Notes: generated by a model not told the origin, from the sequence alone. Counted from the stretch's first letter, positions 25,460 through 33,484 are shown. The stretch: DNA of 40,687 bases from Streptomyces sp. DI166 (GCF_900091315.1 NZ_FLSP01000080.1:1-40687); one strand, 5' to 3'. Translations and numbers: made by a program.

Positions 25460-26151
25460 GCGCGGCCGCCGCTCAGCTTGTAGCCGACGCCGAACACCGT
25501 CAGCAGCCGGGCCGGGCGCCGCGGATCGGCCTCGATCTTCCGGCGCAGGTTCATGATGTGCACGTCCACGGCCCGTTCGGTGGAGGCCCGGTCCGTGCCC
25601 CGGGTGCACTCCAGCAGCTGGCGCCGGGAGAACACCCGCTCCGGCTCGGCGGCCATGGCGAGCAGGATCTGGAACTCGGCGGGTGTGGTCTCCACCGGCT
25701 CCCCATCGCAGCGCACCTCGTGCCGTACGGGGTCGACGGCCAGGCCCGCGGCCCGTACCACGGGGTCCTCGCGCCGTTCCGCGCCGCGTCCGCTGCGCCG
25801 CAGCACCGTGCGGATGCGGGCCATCAGCTCACGCGGGCTGTACGGCTTGGTCATGTAGTCGTCGGCGCCCAGTTCCAGACCGAGCAGGACGTCGTCCTCG
25901 GCGGAGCGGGCGGTGAGCATCAGCACCGGGATGTCGTCGTCCCGGCGCAGCACCCGGCAGACGCCGAAGCCGTCGATGCCGGGCAGCATCAGGTCCAGGA
26001 CGACCAGGTCGGGGCTGAGTCTGCGGGCGGCGTCCAGCGCCGCGGGGCCGTCGTGGACGACGGTGGCGGTGTGGCCCTCCGCCAGCAGGGAGCGCCGTAT
26101 CAGTTCGGCCTGCATCTCGTCGTCCTCGGCGACCAGCACATGTGCACACAC
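25456..26151 (-). CDS. Response regulator, OmpR/PhoB family
   Basis: A 231-residue two-domain regulator. The receiver domain has Asp10/Asp11, the phosphate acceptor Asp53 in LVVLDLMLPGIDG, Thr80 and Lys102 in YMTKPYSPREL. The C-terminal winged helix (residues about 130-228) has the pattern TPAEFQILLAMA, then RAVDVHIMNLRRKIE and VFGVGYKL. It is partnered with the kinase downstream, with which it overlaps by 4 bases. GTG 26151 is taken as start; GTG 26139 is also possible. The gene is 17 bases downstream of the L,D-transpeptidase gene, so all three are probably one transcript. Confidence 0.94.
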   Translation of the reverse strand: MCAHVLVAEDDEMQAELIRRSLLAEGHTATVVHDGPAALDAARRLSPDLVVLDLMLPGIDGFGVCRVLRRDDDIPVLMLTARSAEDDVLLGLELGADDYMTKPYSPRELMARIRTVLRRSGRGAERREDPVVRAAGLAVDPVRHEVRCDGEPVETTPAEFQILLAMAAEPERVFSRRQLLECTRGTDRASTERAVDVHIMNLRRKIEADPRRPARLLTVFGVGYKLSGGRA

Positions 26152-26168
26152 CCGGCGGATCCTAAGCG

Positions 26169-26924
26169 TCAGCGGGACAGGGAGGCCCGGTCGCCCATGA
26201 CGACGACGGGGTTCAGATCGGGGTCGAGGGCCCGGAGCAGCGCTCTCATGTGCTCCTTCGGCAGGCTCACGCAGCCCTGCGTGGGGCCGCCGTGGTCGAC
26301 GTGGATCCAGATGCCGCCGCCCCGCTTCTCGCCCAGCGGGCGGGTCCAGTCCAGCGGCGATGTGCCCTGCTTGCGGTTGTAGTTGACGGCGACGACGTAG
26401 TCGAAGGAGCCCGCCAGGGGTTCGCCCTCGAAGCCGGTGCCGCTGAGGGTGAAGGCGGGGCCGTGGTCGTAGGGCAGCCGGGTGCCGGGGTCGGGGAGCC
26501 GTCCGCCGGCGTCCGTGAGGGAGAACACGCCGATCGGCGAGCGCAGGTCCCCGGCCGTGTGGTGGTCGGTCCAGCCGCGCAGCGCGTTGTGCGCGGGCCA
26601 GCTCTCACCGACGGCCTCCCAGCCGGCGTCGGTGCGCCGGTAGAGGACGGCCCGGGAGGTCGAAAAGTCCTTGCCGCGCCCGGTCACGACCAGTGCCTGG
26701 CGGGTCCCGGACGGCACCTGCGCCCAGGTCTTCGGCCCGAGTCCGGGCAGTTGCTGCGGGGCCACGTCGAGGGTGAGGGCGGGGGCCGGCGACTGCGGCT
26801 GCGGCCGTTCCTGCTGCTGCCGCGCGGGCGCCTCGGCGGCGGGCCGGACCGTCTCGGCCCCGCATCCGGCGAGCAGGAACGCGGCAATCAGGAAGGTACT
26901 GGCCCGGGGGTTCGGCGTGATCAT
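26169..26924 (-). CDS. L,D-transpeptidase (YkuD domain) lipoprotein
   Basis: A 251-residue exported lipoprotein. The signal peptide ends in a lipobox LLAG-Cys21. A proline/glutamine-rich linker (residues 25-55) follows, then the YkuD domain. The catalytic motif is IHVDHGGPTQGCVSLP, with Cys218 as nucleophile and the preceding His and Gly in place. Such enzymes form 3-3 peptidoglycan crosslinks or attach proteins to the wall, acting outside the membrane. A loop GDLRSPIGVFSLTDAGG is typical of the ErfK/YkuD group. It is first in a probable operon with the response regulator and kinase, so it may be both target and founding gene of that system. Confidence 0.88.
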   Translation of the reverse strand: MITPNPRASTFLIAAFLLAGCGAETVRPAAEAPARQQQERPQPQSPAPALTLDVAPQQLPGLGPKTWAQVPSGTRQALVVTGRGKDFSTSRAVLYRRTDAGWEAVGESWPAHNALRGWTDHHTAGDLRSPIGVFSLTDAGGRLPDPGTRLPYDHGPAFTLSGTGFEGEPLAGSFDYVVAVNYNRKQGTSPLDWTRPLGEKRGGGIWIHVDHGGPTQGCVSLPKEHMRALLRALDPDLNPVVVMGDRASLSR

Positions 26925-26934
26925 GCCTCGACCT

Positions 26935-26961
26935 TGACGGACACTTGTTTGGAACCCGTCA
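26935..26961. promoter_or_regulatory. Dyad in the divergent region between L,D-transpeptidase and DUF488 genes
   Basis: TGACGG (26935-26940) and CCGTCA (26956-26961) are perfect 6-base inverted arms separated by 15 bases, within the 59 bases between two divergent starts. It is a possible operator for one or both genes, perhaps for the response regulator encoded nearby. There is no direct evidence. Confidence 0.35.
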
Positions 26962-26983
26962 GAGTCGCGCAGGAGGACCGATC

Positions 26984-27331
26984 GTGAGCATCCGCATCCG
27001 CCGCGTCTACGAACCCCCCGAGCCGGACGACGGCACGCGCGTCCTGGTCGACCGTCTCTGGCCCCGCGGCCTGTCCAAGGAGGCGGCCCACGTGGACGAG
27101 TGGCCCAAGGCCCTCACCCCGTCGACCGAACTGCGCCGCTGGTACCACGCGGGCGAGGGCTCGTACGAGGAGTTCGCGGGCCGCTACGAGGCGGAACTGG
27201 CGGCTCCCGAGGCCGCCGAACTCCTGGAGCAGGTGCGGGCGTGGGCGGCGAAGGGGCCGGTGACGCTGCTGACGGCCGCGAAGACCCCTCAGGAGAGTCA
27301 CGCGGCCGTCCTGGCGCGGCTGCTGGGCTGA
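26984..27331 (+). CDS. DUF488 family protein
   Basis: A 115-residue small protein with the DUF488 signature: RIRRVYEPPEPDDGTRVLVD, then RLWPRGLSKE, WPKALTPSTELRRWYH and VTLLTAAKTPQESHA (part of the conserved C-terminal strand and helix). Function is not established. GTG 26984 is fixed by AGGAGGA at 26971-26977. The gene's last 27 bases are repeated downstream in a 64-base tandem duplication. It converges with the FAD dehydrogenase gene. Confidence 0.88.
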   Translation: MSIRIRRVYEPPEPDDGTRVLVDRLWPRGLSKEAAHVDEWPKALTPSTELRRWYHAGEGSYEEFAGRYEAELAAPEAAELLEQVRAWAAKGPVTLLTAAKTPQESHAAVLARLLG

Positions 27332-27432
27332 CGCCCCGGCGTGGCATGCTCAGCCGACCTGCTGTGCCGCCGTCCTGGCGCGGCTGCTGGGCTGACGCCC
27401 CGGCGTGGCAGGCTCAGCCGACCTGCTGTGCC
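27305..27432. repeat. 64-bp tandem duplication across a convergent gene junction
   Basis: Bases 27305-27368 and 27369-27432 are the same 64-base unit with one difference seen (T at 27348, G at 27412). Each unit holds the last 27 bases of the DUF488 gene with its stop, a short spacer with a dyad (ACGCC-CC-GGCGT inside GGCTG...CAGCC), and the last bases of the minus-strand FAD dehydrogenase gene. Both genes stay intact: the first copy ends DUF488, the second ends the dehydrogenase. Confidence 0.95.
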
Positions 27433-29087
27433 GCCGCCCTGCCCGCCGCCCGTCCCGAGAACAGGCAGCCGCCGAGGAAGGTGCCCTCCAGGGCGTTGTA
27501 GCCGTGGACGCCGCCACCGCCGAACCCGGCCACCTCGCCCGCCGCGTAGAGGCCCTCCAGCGGTTGGCCGTCGGTGCCGAGGGCGCGGGAGTCGAGGTCG
27601 GTCTGGATGCCGCCGAGGGTCTTGCGGGTGAGGATGTGGAGCTTGACGCCGATCAGCGGGCCCGCGGCGGGGTCGAGGATGCGGTGCGGGGTGGCGACGC
27701 GGCCGAGACGGTCACCGATGTAGCGGCGGGCGTTGCGGATGCCCTGGACCTGGGCGTCCTTGCTGTAGGTGTTGCCGAGCTGGAGGTCGCGGGCCTCGAT
27801 CTGGCGGCGCACCTCGGCCGCGTCGAGGAGGGGCTTGTCGGTGAGTCCGTTCATCTTCTCGACGAGTTCCTCCAGCGTGGACGCAGTGACGAAGTCCGCG
27901 CCCTTGCGCAGGAACGCGTCCACCGGTCCCGGCGCGCCCTTGCCGAGGATGCGCTCCTTGAGGAACCCCGCCCGGTCCTTGGCGGTGATGTCCGGGTTCT
28001 GCTCGGAGCCGGAGAGCGCGAACTCCTTCTCGATGATCTTCTGGGTGAGGATGAACCAGGAGTGGTCGTACCCGGCGATGTCCTCGGTGGTGCGCAGGTA
28101 CTTGAGGGTGCCGAGGGTGTCGTAGCCCGGCAGGCAGGGTTCGGGCAGGCGGCGGCCGAGGGCGTCGAACCACATGGAGGTGGGTCCGGGCAGGATGCGG
28201 ATGCCGTGGCCCGGCCAGATGGGGTCCCAGTTCTGCAGGCCCTCGGTGTAGTGCCACATGCGGTCGCGGTTGACCAGCCGTGCGCCGGCGGCCGCGCTGA
28301 TGTCGAGCATCCGGCCGTCGACGTAGGCGGGGACGCCGGTGACCATCCGCTCGGGCGGGGTGCCGAGCCGCTCGGGCCAGTAGCGGCGGACGATGTCGTG
28401 GTCGCCGCCGATGCCGCCGGTGGTGAGGACGACGGCCTGTGCGGTGAGTTCGAAGTCGCCGACGCGGTCGCGGTTGGAGGCGACTCCCCGGGCCGAGTCG
28501 TCCTCGGCGAGCAGGGTGCCGCGCACGCCCCGGGCATGTCCGTCCTCGACGACGAGTTCGTCGACCCGGTGCCGGTGGTGGAAGGTCAGCAGCCCGTCGC
28601 GCGCCGCCTGCTTGGCGTACTCGACGAAGGGCTCGACCACGCCGGTGCCGGTGCCCCAGGCGATGTGGAACCGGGGCACGGAGTTGCCGTGCCCGTGGGC
28701 CCTGAGGTCGCCGCGTTCGGCCCAGCCGACGGTGGGCAGGAACTTGATGCCGTGCCCCTCCAGCCAGGACCGCTTCTCCCCCGCCGCCCACTGGACGTAG
28801 GCGCGCGCCCAGCGCACCGCCCAGGAGTCCTCGTCGTCGAGGCGGTCGAACCCGGCGCTGCCCTGCCAGTCGCTCCAGGCCAGCTCGAAGGAGTCCTTGA
28901 TCTTCAGCCGCCGCTGCTCGGGGGAGTCCACGAGGAAGAGCCCGCCGAAGGACCAGAACGCCTGGCCGCCCAGGTTGCGGGCGTTCTCCTGGTCGACCAG
29001 GGCCACCCGGCGGCCCCGGCTGGTGAGTTCGTGCGCGGCGACCAGGCCCGCGAGGCCCGCTCCGACGACGATGACGTCAGCGTCCAT
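27414..29087 (-). CDS. FAD-binding dehydrogenase, fumarate reductase/3-ketosteroid dehydrogenase-like
   Basis: A 557-residue flavoprotein. The N-terminal FAD motif is DVIVVGAGLAGLVAAHEL, with LVDQENARNLGGQAFWSFGG next; the C-terminus has GLYAAGEVAGFGGGGVHGYN and LEGTFLGGCLFSGRAAG. The layout is that of the FAD_binding_2 family (fumarate reductase flavoprotein, KstD). It may oxidise a ketosteroid or another cyclic ketone, but the substrate is unknown. GGAAGGGAA precedes ATG 29087. It lies 17 bases after the TetR gene on the same strand, suggesting an autoregulated two-gene operon. The extreme 3' end lies in the 64-base duplication. Confidence 0.88.
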   Translation of the reverse strand: MDADVIVVGAGLAGLVAAHELTSRGRRVALVDQENARNLGGQAFWSFGGLFLVDSPEQRRLKIKDSFELAWSDWQGSAGFDRLDDEDSWAVRWARAYVQWAAGEKRSWLEGHGIKFLPTVGWAERGDLRAHGHGNSVPRFHIAWGTGTGVVEPFVEYAKQAARDGLLTFHHRHRVDELVVEDGHARGVRGTLLAEDDSARGVASNRDRVGDFELTAQAVVLTTGGIGGDHDIVRRYWPERLGTPPERMVTGVPAYVDGRMLDISAAAGARLVNRDRMWHYTEGLQNWDPIWPGHGIRILPGPTSMWFDALGRRLPEPCLPGYDTLGTLKYLRTTEDIAGYDHSWFILTQKIIEKEFALSGSEQNPDITAKDRAGFLKERILGKGAPGPVDAFLRKGADFVTASTLEELVEKMNGLTDKPLLDAAEVRRQIEARDLQLGNTYSKDAQVQGIRNARRYIGDRLGRVATPHRILDPAAGPLIGVKLHILTRKTLGGIQTDLDSRALGTDGQPLEGLYAAGEVAGFGGGGVHGYNALEGTFLGGCLFSGRAAGRAAAQQVG

Positions 29088-29104
29088 GCGACCGTTCCCT
29101 TCCT

Positions 29105-29731
29105 CTAATCGGGGGTGCCGCTGCCGTCGGTCAGCAGGGCGGTGAGCAGTTGCTTGAGCCAGGCGCGGGCGCTGTCGACGTCCTTGTCCAGCAGCAGTTG
29201 GGTGGTGACCCCGTCGTAGGCGGCGACGACCGCGCGGGCGGCGCCGTCGATGCCGCCGAGCACGGCGGGCAGCTCGGTGTGCCCGGTGGCGCGGGCGAGC
29301 CGGTCGGCGATGGCGGCGCGCAGCCGCTCGCGGTGTTCCAGCAGGCTTTGGGCGACGGCCGGTTCCCGGGCGGCGTGCACCAGGAAGTCCGTCTTGACCA
29401 GCAGCCAGTCCACGTCGAGCAGCAGTACCTCGGTGACCCGGTCCACGGACTGCGGTACGTCCAGGCGCGGCCCGTCCTGCGCCAGCGCGCCCGCGACCTG
29501 CTCGGCGATCAGGTCGGCGCGCTGCTGGTAGAGGGCGAAGAACAGCTCGTCCAGGCTGGCGAAGTTGGAGTAGAAGGCGCCGCGGCTGTAGCCGGCGGCG
29601 TCGCAGACCTCCTCGATCGACACCCGCCCGAACCCCTTGGCGGCGAACACCTGGAACGCGGCGTCGAGCAGATTGGCGCGGGTGCGTACCCGGCGTCTGG
29701 TCACACGCCGTCCCGCCCGCTCCGCCACCAT
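29105..29731 (-). CDS. TetR family transcriptional regulator
   Basis: A 208-residue regulator. The helix-turn-helix (residues about 18-65) reads ANLLDAAFQVFAAKGFGRVS, then ICE-like residues EEVCDAAGYSRGAFYSNFAS. The C-terminal domain has DGVTTQLLLDKDVDSARAWL near the end. AAGGAG lies 7 bases before ATG 29731; the longer upstream frame to 29920 runs through the promoter region. It probably represses its own operon, including the FAD dehydrogenase, by binding the GATAC/GTATC sites just upstream, and might also affect the divergent AlkB-like gene. Confidence 0.92.
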   Translation of the reverse strand: MVAERAGRRVTRRRVRTRANLLDAAFQVFAAKGFGRVSIEEVCDAAGYSRGAFYSNFASLDELFFALYQQRADLIAEQVAGALAQDGPRLDVPQSVDRVTEVLLLDVDWLLVKTDFLVHAAREPAVAQSLLEHRERLRAAIADRLARATGHTELPAVLGGIDGAARAVVAAYDGVTTQLLLDKDVDSARAWLKQLLTALLTDGSGTPD

Positions 29732-29748
29732 GGACCGCTCCTTCGTTC

Positions 29749-29771
29749 GATACGGGAATGTATCCGATACA
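29749..29771. promoter_or_regulatory. Probable TetR operator, repeated GATAC/GTATC half-sites
   Basis: Three alternating half-sites lie 18-40 bases before the tetR start: GATAC (29749-29753), GTATC (29760-29764) and GATAC (29766-29770). The last two make a perfect palindrome TGTATC-C-GATACA (29759-29771), and the first two make GATAC-N6-GTATC. The block is AT-rich relative to surroundings and falls where the tetR promoter should be, which suits autorepression by a dimer or by two dimers. Confidence 0.65.
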
Positions 29772-29846
29772 CCAATGCATCGAAAGAGCCGTGCACCACC
29801 CGGCCTGATTGGAACAGATTTTCGAATGCGGAGTACGCTGGAGCGC

Positions 29847-30473
29847 ATGAGCACGCACCTCCAGGGCTCCCTCTTCGACCAGACGGACGAACTGCGCCTC
29901 GGCCCGCTGGACGGCGTCACGCGGACCGGCCTGGGCCGCGGCGCCTGGATCGACGTACTGCCCGGCTGGCTCGGCGGCGCGGACGCGCTGTTCGAACGGC
30001 TCGCCGCCGAGGTCCCCTGGCGCGCGGAGCGCCGGAAGATGTACGACCAGGTCGTCGACGTACCCCGGCTGCTCGCCTTCTACGGCGCCGAGGACCCGCT
30101 GCCGCATCCGGTGCTGACCGAGGCACGGGACGCCCTCACCGCGCACTACGCGCGGGAGCTGGGCGAGCCGTTCACCACGGCGGGCCTGTGCTACTACCGC
30201 GACGGCAGGGACAGCGTGGCCTGGCACGGCGACCGGATCGGCCGGGGCGCGCGGGAGGACACCCTGGTCGCCATCGTCTCCGTGGGCGAACCCAGGGACC
30301 TGCTGCTGCGCCCGGTGGGCGGCGGCGAGAGCGTTCGCCGGCCGCTGGGGCACGGGGACCTCATCGTCATGGGCGGCTCCTGCCAGCGCACCTGGGAGCA
30401 CGCGATTCCGAAGACCTCCCGTGCGACCGGGCCCCGGATCAGCATCCAGTTCCGGCCGCGGGGCGTGCGCTGA
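29847..30473 (+). CDS. AlkB-like 2-oxoglutarate/Fe(II)-dependent dioxygenase
   Basis: A 208-residue member of the AlkB family, which removes alkyl groups from nucleic acid bases by oxidation, using Fe(II) and 2-oxoglutarate. Iron ligands are His127 and Asp129 in AWHGDRIG and His185 in TWEHAIPKT. Arg197 and Arg203 in GPRISIQFRPR fit the 2-oxoglutarate site. The N-terminal lid contains the usual QGSLFDQ. ATG 29847 is taken because the family start is near; ATG 29826 is in frame. A TACGCT hexamer lies 7 bases before the start, so the message could be leaderless. Confidence 0.9.
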   Translation: MSTHLQGSLFDQTDELRLGPLDGVTRTGLGRGAWIDVLPGWLGGADALFERLAAEVPWRAERRKMYDQVVDVPRLLAFYGAEDPLPHPVLTEARDALTAHYARELGEPFTTAGLCYYRDGRDSVAWHGDRIGRGAREDTLVAIVSVGEPRDLLLRPVGGGESVRRPLGHGDLIVMGGSCQRTWEHAIPKTSRATGPRISIQFRPRGVR

Positions 30474-30510
30474 ACACCCGGCCCGCCGACGGTTCTGGTT
30501 TGCTGTCCGC

Positions 30511-31257
30511 ATGCGCGTGGACATGCGGCAAGTCACCGACGGCACCTATCTCGTGCACGGCTCCCACACCAACTGGGTGATCCTGGCCGAGAGGGACGCC
30601 GTCACCCTCGTCGACACCGGGTACCCCGGCGACCGGGAACTGCTGCTCGCCTCCCTTGCGGAGGTGGGGAGTTCACCGGAGGCGGTCGCGGCGGTGCTGA
30701 TCACACACGCCCACAACGACCACCTCGGGTCGGCTGAGTACCTGCGCGCCCGGCACGGTACGCGCATCCTGCTGCACGAGGCCGAAGTGCCGCACGCGCG
30801 GCGGGAGTTCCTGCACCAGGTGTCCGTCGGCACGGTGCTGCGCAACAGCTGGCGGCCGGGCGTGCTGCCGTGGGCGCTGCACGCCCTGCGCTCCGGTGGC
30901 ACCGCGCACGTGCCGGTCGCCGAGCCCGAGGCCTTCGCCCTCGGCGCCCCGCTGGACCTCCCCGGGCGGCCGGTGCCGGTGCACTCCCCCGGACACACCG
31001 ACGGCCACTGCGCCTTCCACCTCCCGGACCAGGGCCTGCTCATCTCCGGGGACGCCCTGGTCAGCGGCCATCCGACGTCCCCGCACAAGGGTCCGCACCT
31101 GCTGCCGGACATGTTCCACCGCGAGCGCGCCCGGGCCCTCGCCTCCCTTGAGGTGCTCGGCGCCCTCGACGGCGATCTGTTCCTGCCCGGCCACGGTCCC
31201 GCGCACCGCGGTCCACTGGGTGAATCGGCACTTCAGGCACGGGAGCGTGCCGTCTAG
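30511..31257 (+). CDS. Metallo-beta-lactamase-fold hydrolase
   Basis: A 248-residue MBL-fold protein. Metal ligand motifs are THAHNDHLGSAEY near residue 70, SPGHTDGHC near 165, ISGDALVSGHP near 185 and LPGHGPAHRG near 230. The usual aspartate of HxHxDH is present and the second position is Asn. The N-terminus DGTYLVHGSHTNWVILAE is typical of glyoxalase II-like proteins. The substrate is unknown. ATG 30511 is used; ATG 30523 is a close alternative. The gene follows the AlkB-like gene by 37 bases on the same strand. Confidence 0.88.
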   Translation: MRVDMRQVTDGTYLVHGSHTNWVILAERDAVTLVDTGYPGDRELLLASLAEVGSSPEAVAAVLITHAHNDHLGSAEYLRARHGTRILLHEAEVPHARREFLHQVSVGTVLRNSWRPGVLPWALHALRSGGTAHVPVAEPEAFALGAPLDLPGRPVPVHSPGHTDGHCAFHLPDQGLLISGDALVSGHPTSPHKGPHLLPDMFHRERARALASLEVLGALDGDLFLPGHGPAHRGPLGESALQARERAV

Positions 31258-31260
31258 GGT
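31232..31260 (+). promoter_or_regulatory. Candidate promoter for the DUF4032 gene
   Basis: TTCAGG (31232-31237) and TAGGGT (31255-31260) are 17 bases apart. The -10 is close to the streptomycete vegetative form. It lies across the end of the MBL gene and would give a leader of about 38 bases. Inferred from sequence only. Confidence 0.4.
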
Positions 31261-31304
31261 GAGGTGACGATCACCCCGCACGGCGAGACGAGGACACCCC
31301 GGCC

Positions 31305-32546
31305 ATGGCCCTCCAGATCAGCGCGACCAACCCGGAGCACCCCGCGCTCCTGCTGGAACTGCCCTGGCATCTGCCGCTGGAGGAGTGGCCGGAGGAGTAT
31401 CTGGTGCCGCTGCCGCGCGGTATCTCCCGGCACGTGGTCCGCTACGCCCGCGCGGGCGACGAGGTCATCGCCGTGAAGGAGCTGGCCGAGCGGCCCGCGC
31501 TGCGCGAGTACGAACTCCTGCGCGACCTGGACCGCATCGGCATCCCCGCCGTGGACCCCCTCGCCGTGGTCACCGGACGCCTGGACGACGAGGGCACGCC
31601 CCTGGAACCGGTGCTGATCACCCGGCACCTGGGCGGGTCCCTGCCGTACCGCTCGATGTTCGAGACGACGATGCGCCCGGCGACCATGCACCGGCTGATG
31701 GACGCCCTGGCGGTGCTGCTGGTGCGGCTGCACCTGGCCGGGTTCGCCTGGGGGGACTGCTCGCTGTCCAACACCCTCTTCCGGCGCGACGCCGGCGCCT
31801 ACGCGGCCTACCTCGTCGACGCCGAGACCGGAGACCTGCACCCGCAGCTCAGCAACGGCCAGCGCGACTACGACCTCGACCTGGCGCGCGTCAACATCAG
31901 CGGCGAGCTGCTGGACCTGGAGGCGTCCGGCGCGCTGCACCCCTCGGTCGACCCCATCGAGTTCGGCACCGAGATATGCGCCCGCTACCGGGGCCTGTGG
32001 CAGGAACTGACCCGCACCTCGGTGTACCCGGCCGGGAAGTACCACTACATCGAGCGCCGCATACGCCGCCTGAACGACCTCGGTTTCGACGTGGCCGAGA
32101 TGCAGATCGAGCACTCCTCCAACGGCGACACCGTCACCTTCGTGCCCAAGGTCGTCGACGCCGGCCACCACCAGCGCCAACTGCTGCGCCTGACGGGCCT
32201 GGACACCGAGGAGAACCAGGCCCGACGGCTGCTCAACGACCTGGAGAGCTGGATGGCCACCCAGGACGACTACGCCCCGGGCGACCCGCTCGCCGCCCGC
32301 CCCGAGGTCCTCGCCCACCGCTGGGTGCGGGACGTGTTCCGGCCCACGGTCCGCGCGGTCCCGCTCGAACTGCGCGGCTCGATGGACCCGGCGGAGATCT
32401 ACCACGAACTGCTGGAGCACCGCTGGTACATGTCGGAGCGGGCGCAGCACGACATCGGGCTCGACACGGCCGTCGCCGACTACATCGAGAACGTCCTGCC
32501 CAAGGCGCGCGAGACGCTCCAGCCGACCGAGCCCGAGGCCGGCTGA
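31305..32546 (+). CDS. DUF4032 domain protein, kinase-like
   Basis: A 413-residue protein. The first half resembles a small kinase fold: EVIAVKELAERPALREYELL (nucleotide lysine and glutamate), then FAWGDCSLSNTLFR in the place of a catalytic loop (about residue 148) and YLVDAETGDLHPQL where a metal-binding aspartate would be. The second half (about 230-413), with YHYIERRIRRLNDLGFDVAE, fits DUF4032. The function is unknown; protein or small-molecule phosphorylation is a guess. GAGGA lies before ATG 31305. It converges with the universal stress protein gene, with 2 bases between. Confidence 0.8.
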   Translation: MALQISATNPEHPALLLELPWHLPLEEWPEEYLVPLPRGISRHVVRYARAGDEVIAVKELAERPALREYELLRDLDRIGIPAVDPLAVVTGRLDDEGTPLEPVLITRHLGGSLPYRSMFETTMRPATMHRLMDALAVLLVRLHLAGFAWGDCSLSNTLFRRDAGAYAAYLVDAETGDLHPQLSNGQRDYDLDLARVNISGELLDLEASGALHPSVDPIEFGTEICARYRGLWQELTRTSVYPAGKYHYIERRIRRLNDLGFDVAEMQIEHSSNGDTVTFVPKVVDAGHHQRQLLRLTGLDTEENQARRLLNDLESWMATQDDYAPGDPLAARPEVLAHRWVRDVFRPTVRAVPLELRGSMDPAEIYHELLEHRWYMSERAQHDIGLDTAVADYIENVLPKARETLQPTEPEAG

Positions 32547-32548
32547 GG

Positions 32549-33424
32549 TCAGGAGGCGGGCGGCACCACGGCCACCGGGCAGTTCGCGTGGTGCAGCACA
32601 CCGTGCGCGACCGAGCCGATCCGGGCGCCGACGGCCGTACGCCGGGCGCGCCGACCGACCACCATCAGCTGGGCGCGTGCGGCCACCGACAGCAGCACCT
32701 GTCCCGCGCTGCCCATCTCCACGTGCTCCACCACGTGCACGTCCGGGAACCGCTCCCGCCACGGCTCAAGCGCCGAAGCCAGCGCCTTCTTCTCGTACGG
32801 CTCCAGGCCGCCCGCATCGTCCAGGAGCTTGAGGGAGGACGGGCTGTAGGAGAACAGCGGGGGCAGCGTCCAGGCGCGCACCGCGCGCACGGTGGCGCCG
32901 CGCGCGGCGGCCGTCTCGAAGGCGAACCGCAGCGCGGCGGCGCTGTCCTCGGGCTCGCCCTGCTGACCGACGACGATCTCGTGCCCGGCGACCTCGTGGG
33001 AGGGCTGGTCCCCGGCGCGCACCAGCACGACCGGCCGCTCGGCCTCCACGATGACCTGCTGTCCGACGGAGCCGACCAGGAAGCCCATCACGGCGCCGTG
33101 CCCGCGCGAGCCCAGCACCAGCATCTCGGCGTCCACGGCGGCGGCCACCAGGGTGTCGACCGGGCCGCCCTCCAGCGCGTCGGCCGTCACATCGAGCCCG
33201 GGGTGCCTGGCGGCGAGGTCGCGGGCGACCTGCTGGACCGCCTCGCCCGCCCACTGGGCCTGGGTGTCCGGGTCGGCGCCCTCGACGGCCTCCAACGGCT
33301 GGAACCGCCAGGCGTGCACCACACGCAGCGCCCGCCCCCGCCGCACGGCTTCGCGGGCCGCCCAGCCCAGTGCGGCGAGGCTCTCCTCGGTTCCGTCGAA
33401 TCCTGCCGTGATCGGGCGCGTCAT
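32549..33424 (-). CDS. Universal stress protein, two tandem UspA domains
   Basis: A 291-residue cytoplasmic protein with two Usp domains, about 1-145 and 150-291. The first starts PITAGFDGTEESLAALGWAA and ends with a good nucleotide-binding motif GSRGHGAVMGFLVGSVGQQ. The second ends GRRARRTAVGARIGSVAHGV, in which the first glycines of the motif are replaced by arginine, so ATP binding there is less certain. GGGAGG precedes ATG 33424. Such tandem proteins are often in dormancy or redox stress regulons of actinobacteria. The gene diverges from the glyoxalase-fold gene, 60 bases between starts. Confidence 0.92.
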   Translation of the reverse strand: MTRPITAGFDGTEESLAALGWAAREAVRRGRALRVVHAWRFQPLEAVEGADPDTQAQWAGEAVQQVARDLAARHPGLDVTADALEGGPVDTLVAAAVDAEMLVLGSRGHGAVMGFLVGSVGQQVIVEAERPVVLVRAGDQPSHEVAGHEIVVGQQGEPEDSAAALRFAFETAAARGATVRAVRAWTLPPLFSYSPSSLKLLDDAGGLEPYEKKALASALEPWRERFPDVHVVEHVEMGSAGQVLLSVAARAQLMVVGRRARRTAVGARIGSVAHGVLHHANCPVAVVPPAS

Positions 33425-33484
33425 GCGGCTGCCTCCCTGGGTCGCGTTCCTGTTCGGGTCCCCAGTCTTCACTACGCTGACTTC

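Noticed and set aside
27305..27432. Mobile element or CRISPR-like repeat
   Set aside because: There are only two units, in direct tandem without spacers, made of local gene ends; no transposase or cas gene is nearby.
27414..30545. Continuous minus-strand frame of 1043 codons
   Set aside because: Only the last 557 codons are a real gene. The rest runs antisense to the AlkB-like gene and out of frame through the TetR gene.
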